A stretch of 64,000 nucleotides of DNA from positions 13,231,461 through 13,295,460 of the forward strand of contig NC_079420.1 of assembly GCF_026213295.1 (NCBI RefSeq), given 5' to 3'. Below are positions 11,577-23,115 of the stretch, in pieces. A model generated the notes under the pieces. That model had not been told where the DNA came from, did no database searches, and saw nothing but the letters and a program-made list of their open reading frames with translations. The position numbers and the translations under genes are program-made. The stretch comes from Gadus chalcogrammus (Eukaryota > Chordata > Actinopteri > Gadiformes > Gadidae). Each line of letters starts with the position of its first letter. The first letter of the stretch is position 1.

Positions 11577-11981
11577 TCATTCCCTTCTGTAGTGGAACAC
11601 GCTGTGACCCAGTTCTACTAACGCCCCAACCAACAGGGTCCAGAGAGGTATGCACACCACGCTCAGCCAAATGTCCGTGAGCTTCTCCAGGCGGGAACAC
11701 AGCGCCAAGCAAAAGCCAAGTTTCAGCAGCAGTGCTATGAGGTACCACATTGTGCGCGGCAGGTTCTGATGTCCATCTCGCGGGTTCAACGCTTGTTTAC
11801 AACGACCTGCCATCCTCGCGACCAGCATGAGGATGAGAATCGCGTCAAAGGTCCAAATGGGAAGGAATATGAGAAACCAGTTCCAGTCGATATTAGAGTC
11901 CAGCTTGAGAACCAGCATGATGAGGAAGACGAGGGCAAAAAACCAACTCAGCAGCACCCGCTGGACCAGGGACATTTTCAT
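11577..11981 (-). CDS. tmem60: Transmembrane protein 60
   Basis: A single uninterrupted 134-codon coding exon, as in other vertebrates (human is 133). It has four hydrophobic stretches: VLLSWFFALVFLIMLVL near residues 8-25, WFLIFLPIWTFDAILILMLV near 35-55, WYLIALLLKLGFCLALC near 78-95, and WLSVVCIPLWTLLVGALVEL near 103-123. No signal peptide or catalytic motif is visible and the molecular function is unknown; it is a small multipass membrane protein. It is convergent with RSBN1L, the same pairing as on human chromosome 7. An acceptor-like CAG just upstream (exon edge about 12023) suggests a separate noncoding first exon. Start: the first ATG, MKMSLVQ. Confidence 0.95.
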   Translation of the reverse strand: MKMSLVQRVLLSWFFALVFLIMLVLKLDSNIDWNWFLIFLPIWTFDAILILMLVARMAGRCKQALNPRDGHQNLPRTMWYLIALLLKLGFCLALCSRLEKLTDIWLSVVCIPLWTLLVGALVELGHSVFHYRRE

Positions 11982-12367
11982 TTACGGCGGGCCGTCTGTG
12001 TCCAATAGGCCAAGCAAGGAAACCTGTTTTGAAATGGTGCAATTAATCACATTTGAATAGCAGTGCAAAAATATTGTTAATGCCAATCTCAACGTCCCCA
12101 TGACACCTACAACACATGTTTATTTGACAATATGGACTAATGCAGAAAAAATATAAACTAAACAAATGCAGATATTGCATGCATATCTAGGACCACGTAC
12201 ATGACACTCAAAAGACACACGCACACGTTTAAATTAAAGTTTGCAATAATGAACACGGCATTTACGGACTCTACTAAGTTAAAACGTTAAAAACCAAGCG
12301 GGTACGTTAAAAACCAGTCGGGTTTCCAGCCTGATCATGCCATGCTGTCAACCTTGTTCAGTTGCTG

Positions 12368-12375
12368 TGACGTCA
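12368..12375. promoter_or_regulatory. Perfect CRE palindrome near the TMEM60 5' end
   Basis: TGACGTCA about 390 bases upstream of the TMEM60 start codon. The match to the CREB/ATF site is exact. Whether it lies upstream of, or inside, the first intron depends on the unmapped first exon. Confidence 0.5.
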
Positions 12376-12897
12376 CCGATACCAACGTCAAGGAAATCGG
12401 AGGTCGGAAATTACCTATACCGATTTCTACGTTTAACAACGTAACAATGTTCTTAATTGTACTAAACGCAGTGTTAGTAAGATTATATACTCAAGAATAA
12501 CTATCTATAATAGCAGTCGCGTTGGCTTTGTATATGACCACAAACGAGTAAACGATACGAGTAAAAGTTTGAATATGTGTTATCCTACCACGTCAAGTGA
12601 CTCTCAAATAGATTATACGAAAGCATACAGTCTGAATGATCCACTGTACCCCACCTGCTGACTTTCAGTGCGTTAATGCAAAATGTGGTAGCGGTACCAA
12701 CCAATACATACATGGGTACCAACTAGAGCAGGAAGGCAGGGAAGATCACGAACGCGTTGGAGAAGTGGAAATGCAACTGCGACGTAACATGTTCCGGCGG
12801 TATTTTCAAAGTTAAAGCATAGGTCCTCGACTTCTTTTATTGGTGGTCTAACCATTTTATTGGTCGTCTAGCCAACGCGCAATTGCTGCCATCTACT

Positions 12898-12903
12898 TTT
12901 TAT
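12898..12903 (-). terminator. Candidate polyadenylation signal of PRR5
   Basis: AATAAA on the minus strand about 970 bases past the PRR5 stop codon, downstream of AT-rich 3'-UTR-like sequence. Confidence 0.5.
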
Positions 12904-13874
12904 TCAAAGAATAATTAAATCTGTACAAAACTTAAAACATTCCTTCAAAGCATAGAATAAAAACTAAACATTTCACTTATTTTAGAAAAAAGACCAGCAA
13001 GGATGATTTAATGTAAATTTTTATGTACTGTACTAGTATAACAAATGTATAGAAATAACAATCTTGGATAAAACATCCTAGATATCACAGACTATCAAAA
13101 AAAGTACAAAACCTTTGAGGTAAAACATCATTGCAAAAAGCTTAGGTTAACAGCCTTTATCAAAATGGTTATTCATATTAATTTATAAACTTACTTCACA
13201 ACATCTAGTCATTCTAAAAATAACACAAAAGATTTTTATTTACAAGTTACTGGTGCCACAAAATACAGTGTTTGAGACAACAATCAAATGTGTAAACAAT
13301 AAACAATCATTCCTCAATTGTCTATTATAGAATGCCGGATTAAGAGATGTCTTCAAATGTATTATGCTTACAGCAATAACTTATGCGTTATTAAAGTTCA
13401 AACCAGTCAACATTTGTGTCAGACACAAATAAGCTAAGAGCACACAAACCTCTCAAAATTTCTAAGCAAAATGAAAAAATGCTTGCAAATTTCAAGTTAG
13501 CAAAATGGTCAATAGAATCCTACAAGGCAGATCAGATCAAAAGAACATAGCTTTTACTTCCATATAAAACTCAGAAAAAGAGCAGTGCCCTTGGCCAGGA
13601 AATCTGCTTACACAATGGAATAGTTTCTAAAAGCAGTCAAAAAAATGTGTACCCATTTCCAAGTGACCAAATTCCAAACCCCAATATCAAGACAGGAATA
13701 AATGTAGGAGGGATGCGATTTGATTAAGGGACCATTTGGATGACACCCCGTGGAAGCAATCCATGTAATTTGTCATCCGGGACTATTATGCCGGCCCCCC
13801 TGTCGGCGTCCCTCAGGTTCACCCGAGAGGGTTGTTTCTCTCTCCGTACCCTGCTCCCCCGGCTCCCTTCATGT

Positions 13875-16800
13875 CTAGACGGTGCTCTGTCTGTCCTGAC
13901 CGTACCCCTCTGACTCTGGTCCCTTGGGCGTGAAATCGATGAAGATGCCTTCTGAGGTGGTGGAGTCCTCGGAGTCCACCGCACCGCCGATGACGGTCTC
14001 GGGGCTGGACGTGCCGCTGGTGGGGCTGGGGGAGGCGGCCCTGCGGAGGTCGCTGAGCGTGGTGGTGGCCGGGGTGCCGTGGAGGAGCCCTGCCGAGCGA
14101 AGCGGGTGGATGCAGGAGGACGGGTGGCAGAGGGACAGCTCCACCGCGCTGGAGCCGGCGTGCAGCAGCCCTGTGGGGGTCGTCACACAGTGGGAGAACT
14201 AAGTGCACCGGGAACGTTCAAGTCATTCAGGTCCAGAGTGCTTTACCACTCCGGAGGGAAATCCTTAGGGAGGTCGAGGTGAATACAAGCATCTAAAAGT
14301 TGATAACGTTTTCGTACAGTACACTTGAGATTACTATGGTGTGCTTGTTTGATTAAGAGGAAAAATCCAATACATCTCACAAATCTGAAGGGGAACGATC
14401 AGGGAAACCCTGAATAATGGCACATAGAGTCATATTGATATTGCTTTAGTGCTGTAAGTCTTTTGCCATTAGGACGTCCGACCCCTACCGTTATACTGAG
14501 ATCCCACAGACAGCCTGTTGGTGGACATGTTGGACCCAGCCGCTATGCTGCCATAGGCTGCCCCTTGTTCATCCAGGCAGGATGTGATCTCACAGGCAGA
14601 ATGTCGCCGAATGCCGCCGCTGCCAACAGAACCAGCATCCGGGTCGTACTCAGCCACCGGGGTGAGCAGAAGGGGAATGTTGTAGCTCTTTGATCTCACA
14701 ACTGGATTTTTCGACAGTTGGTCCACTGGTTTGGGCCAGGACCATTGAAGGCGTTTCTCTGTGGTAAACAATCACCGCAAGACAGGGGAGGGGGGAATGA
14801 TTGAAGGGCCAGTAGAGGTTCTCAGTCCTATGGTCTAGGTAATAACCCAATGCCTACGACTGAGGGGATGAGATATTATGAGCGTTCCTGACTCCCTTGA
14901 TACACAAAATATCCAGTGGCAAGAGTGGAAGTGCTAACTCTGGTGTCCTGGCCCTTCCCAAACAGGTGCTTGTACCAACATGGGCCCCAAGTCATCTCCT
15001 GGTCTCTCACCTGGTCTCTCATTGGATAGTTTCATTCCTCACCTCTCCACTGGGATAGGCAGTGTGGGGTGTACACACAGGCTGCTACACACCTAAAGCT
15101 GTTCCACACACTAGCATAGGATGAGGTGTGATATCCCCAACACTTACTATGCATGTTGGGTGTCTTGTAAAAGCACAATGTATTTTTTCTATTAATTATC
15201 TTTTTTTCCCTTCCTCACTGACCTAATTCACTAATTCATTTCTAAATGGAGAACAAAAGATCAGATTGCCTTCTGAGATATAGATCTGTACATCAAAACG
15301 GCAGCGATTTTGTTGCCAACAGGTGTCTCCAACACCCTCGACCTCTCCCACTCACCCAGAACACAGCACTGGGCCTCGCTCCCATCCCCAGAGTAGAGTC
15401 CGTGGGTGCCCAGGTAAGGAGACACTACCTTCTGCACTAGAGACTCCAGCCTCATGTAGTCCTCACTGGCCACCCGTTGCTCATGCACCCCCTGCGGGTG
15501 GATCAGAGAGAGCACAGTGATGTACAGTACCTGTGTGCGTGCGTTAGGCCATGGGCCGACGCTAGGTCATCCCAGTCAGTCATGGTGATTGTGGTAGATG
15601 TCGGGGTGGAGCTATGATCGATAGGAAGATGATTACCAATGGAGCAAGGGTGGCTACCTGCAGAATTAGCAGCATCTGTGTGATGGAGGGCGGGACACGC
15701 GCCCGCGGCCGGGACAGCGCGTCGTCCAGCTTCACACTGAGGACGATGGTGTTGCGGAACTGGAGCAGGGCCAGCTGTCTCACGGAAGGCTCCTTACCCT
15801 GGATACAGATGGATAGATGGACGGACAGCAGAACACATGGACAGACAACAGAACACATGGACAGACAACAGAACACATGGACAGACAACAGAATACAAGA
15901 AGAAACATCAGAAGGCATGGTCAGACAACTGAATACAAGAAATAACAGAACACATGGACAGACAACATATCACACAGACAGACAATAGAACACACGGACA
16001 TGCAACAGAACACGCAGATAGACAACACAACTGTCTAGATCCGTCCATAAAGAGATAATGATGCAGAGTGAAACCTCCTGGGATGAACTCGGGAAAGGGT
16101 GAGGGAGGGGAACACGACAGGGAGGTGAGGTGGAAGGTGAATGCGATAGAGATTGGAGAGAGGGATGTGATCACAACAGGGGGATGAGTGGGGTGAAGAC
16201 TATGGGGGAGGGAGGGAGGGAGGGAGGGAGGAGGAAGGTGTTTCTACCTGCACTGGGTGGAAGATGGCCTGCAGCATTGACAGAACATCACAGAAGAAGA
16301 AGTCCCATGTCTCGGCCAGGGAGTCCAGTAACTTTTGACCTGAACCAATTAAATGCTAAATATGAATACGAAATAAGAAAATGCAGCGTGTTGAAGGTTT
16401 TGTTTACTTAAATTATTTCTTTCTGCTCGATATACCTTCATAGAACCTTATCTTGTCCCGAAGAATTACCATGCCCTTTGTAAGGAGTTGATTCTGTAAG
16501 GCACAGAGGATAGAAATTATTTAATTAAAAACTCAGAGAAATTACATCATTGGCTTCTGTCTGGGTTTATTAGGTTAATGTTGCCGTATAGTGTGCATGC
16601 TTAAAGTGCACAACTCAACATATATACATCTATATATGCCAACTTCAATAATTCTTCACTTCATCGTAAATGAAGAGAAAGAGGTTTAGTGAGGAGAAAA
16701 GTGTCGATATGCTCATGCTACATGTTTGTATGACCCATGTGATGTTTCAGAGCAGCATTTTACTGTTCTTTACAGTGTTCCATTGCAACTGAGTGGATGC

Positions 16801-17261
16801 CAAATAATACCCTCATTGTTTATACTTATAGTAACAATCAATCAAGATGGTGTTAAAGGTTCTTACGTGGAGGTACTCAGTGAAAAAGGAGCCCAGCTCT
16901 GTCTTCAGCAGATGCCTGAGAGGAGGAATCAGAGGGAACGGCTTCACTAAGTGACTTCATGACATGACAGCTCATTGTTAGAGGAGCCGCACTGCAACAC
17001 GTATGGAGAATGAAGAATAACAGGCGTCTGAGAAAGGACAAGCTTCAACTAACAGCTATTCTAGTCAAACATGTATGGGATATCTCATTTGTTGTGCCCA
17101 TATCCCAGAGAGAAAAACAAAAACCCTTCAAAGGGGTTTCAGAGGGTGTGTCTACATTATCCTGTGTGGGACAAGCACATGATTCAATATTTCCCTAAAC
17201 ATACATCACACACGAAAACAAGTTCCTGCAACAAAAATATATTATTATAAATATATTCTGT

Positions 17262-17327
<66 letters not shown>

Positions 17328-17762
17328 ATTGTGCAGGCTTGTGTGTGTGCGTCTTACCGGACACCTTCGTTAAGGATGTAGAGGTCATTATCTGCCAGAC
17401 CTTTCTTCTGGAAGACTGCTATGACCGCATTGTGAATACTGTGTTGGCAACAATAGAAGAAAACCCATATATATATATACACCGACGATGTATACCAGAT
17501 GCATGTGGGTTGGTTCTTATGAATGCTCCGTGTTATCTTCCCGTTCATACTGAAAGTGAACGGATAACTCGGCTACTATGTCTTGTCAGGTAAAGGCCGT
17601 TGCTTGTTCGTCTCTGCAGAGTGCTTACCTGTTCCAGGTGGCATTGGCTCCCCCCTTCTTCTGCTTCTCCCCTCCTCTCTCCTCCGAGACACACTTGTCA
17701 CTCTTCCCCAGCTCACTCAGACTGGGCGAGCTCATTAACTTCAACCTGTGCAGAGTCCTCAT
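13875..17762 (-). CDS. prr5: Proline-rich protein 5 (Protor-1), mTORC2 subunit, nine coding exons
   Basis: Exons in coding order: 17762-17629, 17438-17358, 16915-16867, 16493-16436, 16339-16248, 15798-15658, 15491-15356, 14758-14489 and 14170-13875. Phases join without conflict to give 418 codons plus stop (human PRR5 about 388). The N-terminus MRTLHRLKLMSSPSLSELGK and the HbrB-type region (IHNAVIAVFQKKGL, KLLDSLAETWDFFF, GKEPSVRQLALLQFRN, LVQKVVSPYLG) match PRR5 rather than PRR5L, as do SKNPVVRSKSYN and the end SEGIFIDF. The protein binds Rictor in mTOR complex 2, which phosphorylates AKT, SGK and PKC. Odd points are a long CA repeat 31 bases past the exon 2 donor and a minisatellite in intron 5. 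Start: the first ATG, aligned with the human start. A 5' noncoding exon farther upstream is likely but not placed. Confidence 0.94.
15820..16030. repeat. 20-bp minisatellite in PRR5 intron 5
   Basis: Degenerate tandem copies of a 20-bp unit, roughly GGACAGACAACAGAACACAT. At least four near-perfect units lie at 15830-15890, then decayed ones to about 16030. It falls between the exon at 15658-15798 and the exon at 16248-16339. Confidence 0.85.
17259..17326. repeat. (GT)n / (CA)n microsatellite beside the PRR5 exon 2 donor
   Basis: About 34 dinucleotide units, the first few interrupted by TTT. On the PRR5 coding strand it is a CA repeat that starts 31 nucleotides into the intron after the exon 2 5' splice site (17358/17357). 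Confidence 0.95.
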
Positions 17763-17988
17763 GGCCGAAAGAGGAAGGGAGAGAGAGACACACACACGCA
17801 AAATATATATAAATATACAAGTGTTGGGCCCGAGTGAAGGAGGTCAGGTTAGATGGCAGCTGACACAGAAGAGAAACCCAAGACCATAGCCAGAGGGAAA
17901 GAAGAGAACAAAGGCATCGTGGGGCTGCGTGTGTGTGTGTGTTTCCAAAAAAGGGAGGAAGAGTAAGAAAGCATAGGAGAGAGTGTGA

Positions 17989-18008
17989 GAAAGAGAGAGA
18001 GAAAGAGA

Positions 18009-18104
<96 letters not shown>
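17989..18104. repeat. (GA)n microsatellite upstream of PRR5
   Basis: About 115 bases of GA with a few AAAGAG interruptions at the left edge. On the PRR5 strand it is a pure pyrimidine (TC)n tract about 230 bases upstream of the start codon. Confidence 0.97.
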
Positions 18105-18106
<2 letters not shown>

Positions 18107-20986
18107 CAGAAGTAGGACAGGGATTCATGGTATAGGAGAGGGACCCAGTGCTGAAAGAGTGATGGGCGGAGCCAAGCCCAGCGTTGGACCTCAGTGTCCC
18201 CTACCGGCCCTCAGAAGAAGGCCGAACAATAGGCAATAACAACAGAGCAAACAATATCCAGTGATGCCGCATTCACTTCCTCCCCCGCCCTGCCCCCCCA
18301 TCGCCCCCATCTCTCCCCCTCTTAATACAATAAGGCCATTGACAGGGGAGAATGTCAACATGCAGCACAGATGTGAGAGGAGGGGAGGGGTGGGAGGACG
18401 GATGCTGGCCTGCATTGGGCTGGTCACATGCACAGAGCTAGGCTAAATGAGCAGGAAGTCAGCTGGCTCTTTAACAACACACAGGGACAGGAAAGCAGGA
18501 GACACACTGTGCAAGCCCTTCCTGCTTCACTACTGCTCACCACCGCAGCCACAAACACACTGTCCAACCAAAGACATTCCGTTTTCCACTTGAATGAGTT
18601 CATTCATTCATCCACTTTTAATTTTTCCCCGGCAAACATGACTCACTGAATCCTCCATCTGTGTTGCTTCTATTAAAGTTTGGAACAATAAGTGAGGCTA
18701 ATATAAAGTAGATTATGATATAATGTGGGCAGATGTAGAAATCGATGTGCGTGAGAACAGCAGGGGTCAGGAGAACAAAAATACATTTCTGAGCATTGAT
18801 CAAATGTAAGGTGTTCTGTCCCAAAGGAGACAGAACACCATGTCTGCCAATACACAATAAACAATGGACTAATTAAGCACCCACACATGCAAGCCAGCCA
18901 TTCACAAACCCTCTTGCGACACCAATTAGGCCCAGTGTAAAAATGTGAATGCATATTTCGTTTGCCATGCTAAGATCTATCTATAATGTATAATATTGAG
19001 TGTTTTTGGGTGATAATAAACAACTTATATATTACCCAGACACATAGAACAACAAGAAATACCCTAATACAATTGCGCTACGAATGAATAGTCCCTTCTA
19101 ATCTCAAATTGCCTTTGTTTAAAATGTTAATCATCGGGGCTAATCCTTACCTCCTGATAGGATGATAGCTGTTGTCCATGTCAGGGCTGGAGGGCGGGCC
19201 AGAGAAGGTTGTGAAATTGAGTGACAGGGGTCGGGGGGAGGGGCGCGAGCCATTCCTCCGACGTAGTCCATCTAGCATCTGTCAAATAAGGAATAGGATT
19301 ATAGAATTAGGAATAGAGGAGTTCTGCCCTGATCAACACATTGGACGTGGACATATAACTGCATGTCGCACAGAGGCCCTCTTAAATGAATGGGTATAGA
19401 TTATATTGTGTGATTTGCTCTCTCAATGTAGGCCTATTACGAAAATATTGAATATAAAAATAATATTAAAATTAGGTTTATGTGATTTGTATAGCATAAA
19501 GCTCTTTTTGGTTGCTTAAGCAACCAAAAAATAGGCCCTACCCTTTCTGACCTGTCTTTTATCAACTGTTATTTCGACATTAGGGAAGTCGGCCCATTGT
19601 TTTTCCCTGTTGCGCAATCAGTATTTATGTTTCTTTTCAGCACAATCCTGTTGACATGTTACAACAGAGAAAAACTGAAAAAGTCTAGGTAGCCGGATGA
19701 AATGCTGTGTGATATAGTTTAACCATAGCGACGTAGAAAGGCACCATCAGCTGGCCATTGACTAGAACAACCGTCTGGCTTGGCTTTCCACCCTTTTCCA
19801 GACAAAAGACCAAAAACATCGGCCAATCATCAAAAGTTATTTACATCCTGTTTGCAAAGGCAGAAGTAAGATGACACTTCCTTTCTGGCAACTAAAGAGC
19901 AGTAGTAGAAAATAACATCTGGTTATCTCTCCCTCATGTACACACACCCATGCGCGCCCCGATACACACACACGCACGCGCGCGAGGTCGGTGCGTGTGT
20001 GTGTGTGTGTGTGTAGTGAAAGGGGGCGAGACGGATAAACAGAGAGCGAAATACAGTCTGCCAGTCATGCTACGCACAATTTGCTTTGTCCTTTCCTTTG
20101 GTGATCCACAGATCGATAGCCATACAACACGTTCATCTGCATTGTTGTGATGAAAATCAACACCCAACTGTTTTTCGCAATGTTTTGATTGGTTTCATGA
20201 GATGTGAAACAGGGTCAACAGAGGAACAGTGCATGGTGCGTAACGTAGACTCCAGCCAGTCTTGCGTACGTGGAGGTTTTCCTACATGTGTGCCCCAAGA
20301 AGAATGGCAAGATGACTATATAAAACACATTGGCTAAAATAAAGGTGGAGTGTCTAAATCAAGGCGGTTAGAGATAGCGCTACGTGGAGGTCACACATAG
20401 ATAGGAAATATTTACATTGGACACAAAGTTGCCTCATCCATATGGTCTGTGCGACTAGACAATCGTCTCCTTACCGTGGGTATCCTGTTTTTCCAGATGG
20501 GATCAAATGAACGTCTTTTAGTGTCGCAATTTCTTCTTGGCTAAATAGAGGCTAGACTCTTCTATCGCGTCCGTAATAGTTTTCCATGTTTAATCTGGGA
20601 TAATTCAGGGTTCCGTTTTGAAGGATGCGCCAGCGACCTAGACGGTTGTGTTGTAGTCATTCATGAAGCATGCACCGCATGCTCGCCCCCATGTTGTTTT
20701 GAGTACAGACGAGAACCTGCGCGGACGGCGCCGAATGCGTTTGAGTCTACGAAAACAAGTGCACGCGCATAGGGAAATTTGGCCAGAAAGACGTTGCGAG
20801 GTGCGGTAGACGAGACCGATCATGCAACGAGACGAAAAGATCAACCTTATGACGGATATAATTTTGTGCAATATTTGGGGAACAGACACAAAGAAAAAAA
20901 TGGGTCTTGGTTTATATAGCGAACACGCCCTGCATCGAGCATGGATGGATGTGTCATAAGAAGATGTAAGCCTATCGATAGCTTAT

Positions 20987-21109
<123 letters not shown>

Positions 21110-21361
21110 TTATATATGGTAATATATTGCGATAAGGGGACATTAATTTACCATTTATTAACAGTAATGCAGTTATAAGCGGTAGTATATAGCATTAGGG
21201 GTTTTGGTTATTCCGTTTGTGTTAACCCTAACCCTATCACCCTAACCTCATGGCAATGCTATTATTTAATATTGTATGTTATTAAATAATAATAACATAA
21301 AACATATACTGTAGTTAAAATGAACACCATTACCTTAGTTCAGATAAACAACATTAAGAAA

Positions 21362-21435
21362 ACATGAAAACACCATTGGTCAATTATTACAGACCATTAC
21401 ACATGAAAACACCATTGGTCAATTATTACAGACCA
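21362..21435. repeat. 39-bp direct tandem duplication
   Basis: Two adjacent copies of a 39-bp unit starting ACATGAAAACACCATTGG, at 21362 and 21401, nearly identical and ending near GACCA. Confidence 0.9.
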
Positions 21436-21570
21436 ACTAGTTAACTAATCGTGAGTTAATAATTATTACTGCATTCACTTATCTTAATTTATGATTAACT
21501 TATGTATCCTTATTATAAAGTACTACCACATATATATATACATAATAACATTTCATAGCCTTAAGAGTGC

Positions 21571-21614
21571 ATTTGCATCATATTCGGTTATATATAACCG
21601 AATATGATGCAAAT
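21571..21614. repeat. 44-bp perfect palindrome with octamer ends
   Basis: Two 22-bp arms with no spacer. The left arm begins ATTTGCATCATATTCGG and the right arm ends GATGCAAAT. Both outer ends are POU/octamer sequences (ATGCAAAT). Confidence 0.95.
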
Positions 21615-21895
21615 ACACACATAACAAGGCTTTGATTGGCAGAAGTATTCAAATCTATTTGAATAGTTATTTTACTTCCAAGATAAGAATTCCCCATATA
21701 AAGGATTAAAACAATTTGTTAATACTGTAGGCCTAATCATGTGCCTCAGATTTAACTCAAAAGCCCCTGCAGGGGATCCCAGTTATATTCATGTTTCAAA
21801 TATAAATACATAAATTCCATAGACCCTACTATAACAGCAAGGGTGTTTTTTTTTCTTTTTATAAATATTGAGTATGTGGTAGCTGTGAATAGAGT

Positions 21896-22460
21896 GGCGA
21901 AGTCACGCCCCTTCCGGTAGAGCTCATGGGACCTATGAGATTGAAAAATATGAATGGGTGTCAATGGAGAGAAAATAATTATTTTCTGGTCCCAGTCTTT
22001 ATATGCCCTGGATTACACATATGTTGTTTGTGGATTTAAAGGATAATTTTTCATGCAAAGAGTTCGACCGTTTATTGCGCAATTGTTCAGATAAAGGCTG
22101 TAGAGAAAACACAACGAGAAAGAATACACGGCTCGTATGTGACGTCACGCTCCCTGCGACTGGCGTGGAGAAGACCGACAATCTTCCCATCGGCCTAACT
22201 GAAACTCTGCACGTGCCCCGACTTATAGTGGTTTTCACCTCTTTCTACTTTTCTGCTTTTATCCTCGCCTTGAAAAAAAGTGGTGAAGTGGAGCAGAGAG
22301 AGATTGCCATCTCTGTGCCGAGTTCCAAGTGTGCGTGTGGTGACGTATATCATATGCGTCGAGAGCAGCGAAGAGCTGTAGTTCACAAAGCGGCCTCACA
22401 TAAAACCTAAAATTATCAAACTTCTTCACGAACATTTTTAGTTTTACCGGAAAGGGCGTG
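21896..22460 (+). mobile_element. Inverted-repeat element, copy A
   Basis: Begins GGCGAAGTCACGCCCC followed by TTCCGGTAGAGCTCATGG, and ends near TTACCGGAAAGGGCGTG, the inverse of its start. It shares long internal segments with copies B and C; relative to C it is the same element in opposite orientation. The frames across it are not shared between copies and resemble no known protein, so it is probably a non-autonomous DNA transposon of unidentified family. Confidence 0.7.
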
Positions 22461-23111
22461 GTGAAGTCACGCCCCTTCCGGTAGAGCTCACGGGACCTAT
22501 GAGATCGAAAAATATGAATGGGTGTCAATGGAGAGAAAATAATTATTTTCTGGTCCCAGTCTTTATATGCCCTGGATTACACATATGTTGTTTGTGGATT
22601 TAAATGATAATTTTTCATGCAAAGAAAACTAAAAATGTTCGTGAAGAAGTTTGATAATTTTAGGTTTTATGTGAGGCCGCTTTGTGAACTACAGCTCTTC
22701 GCTGCTCTCGACGCATATGATATACGTCACCACACCCGCTCTTGGAACTCGGCACAGAGATGGCGATCTCTCTGCTCCACTTCACCAGTTTTTTTCAAGG
22801 CGAGGATAAAAGCATAGAAAGAGGTGAAAACGACTATAAGTCGGGGCATGTGGAGAGTTTTAGTTATGTGCCATCTCTATGTGCCATCTCTGTGCCGAGT
22901 TCCAAGTGCGGGTGTGGTGACGTATATCATATGCGTCGAGAGCAGCGAAGAGCTGTAGTTCACAAAGCGGCCTCACATAAAACCTAAAATTATCAAACTT
23001 CTTCACGACATTTTTTAGTTTTCTTTGCATGAAAAATTATCATTTAAATCCACAAACAACATATGTGTAATCGAGGGCATGGGCTCTACCAGAAAGGGCG
23101 TGACTTCGCCG
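22461..23111. mobile_element. Inverted-repeat element, copy B (foldback form)
   Basis: Two near-identical arms of about 170-190 bp (about 22560-22735 and 22915-23090) point toward each other around a spacer of about 180 bp, both equivalent to one end of copy C. The right arm lacks the outer part containing the GGGTGTCAATGGAGAG segment. It looks palindromised rather than simply transposed. Confidence 0.65.
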
Positions 23112-23115
23112 AGTG

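Larger units (their letters stand above)
11982..13874. other. TMEM60 upstream region and PRR5 3' UTR
   Basis: Between the two minus-strand genes. 12023-12600 probably holds the TMEM60 noncoding exon and promoter, with a perfect CRE. A 20-bp direct duplication (ACGTTAAAAACCA...) lies at about 12283-12322. 12898-13874 is AT-rich and most likely PRR5 3' UTR. No other gene seen. Confidence 0.55.

Noticed and set aside
13924..14282. Plus-strand open frames over the PRR5 last exon
   Set aside because: They are antisense to the conserved PRR5 C-terminus (SEGIFIDF) and have no homology of their own.
17264..17593. Open frames rich in VCVC, RERE, SLSL or THTH around microsatellites (also near 18.0, 20.9 and 57.9 kb)
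   Set aside because: These are direct translations of dinucleotide repeats without flanking conserved sequence.
22003..22410. 135-codon frame in inverted-repeat element A as a possible transposase
   Set aside because: The frame is not preserved in copies B and C and shows no transposase motif; treated as noncoding transposon sequence.
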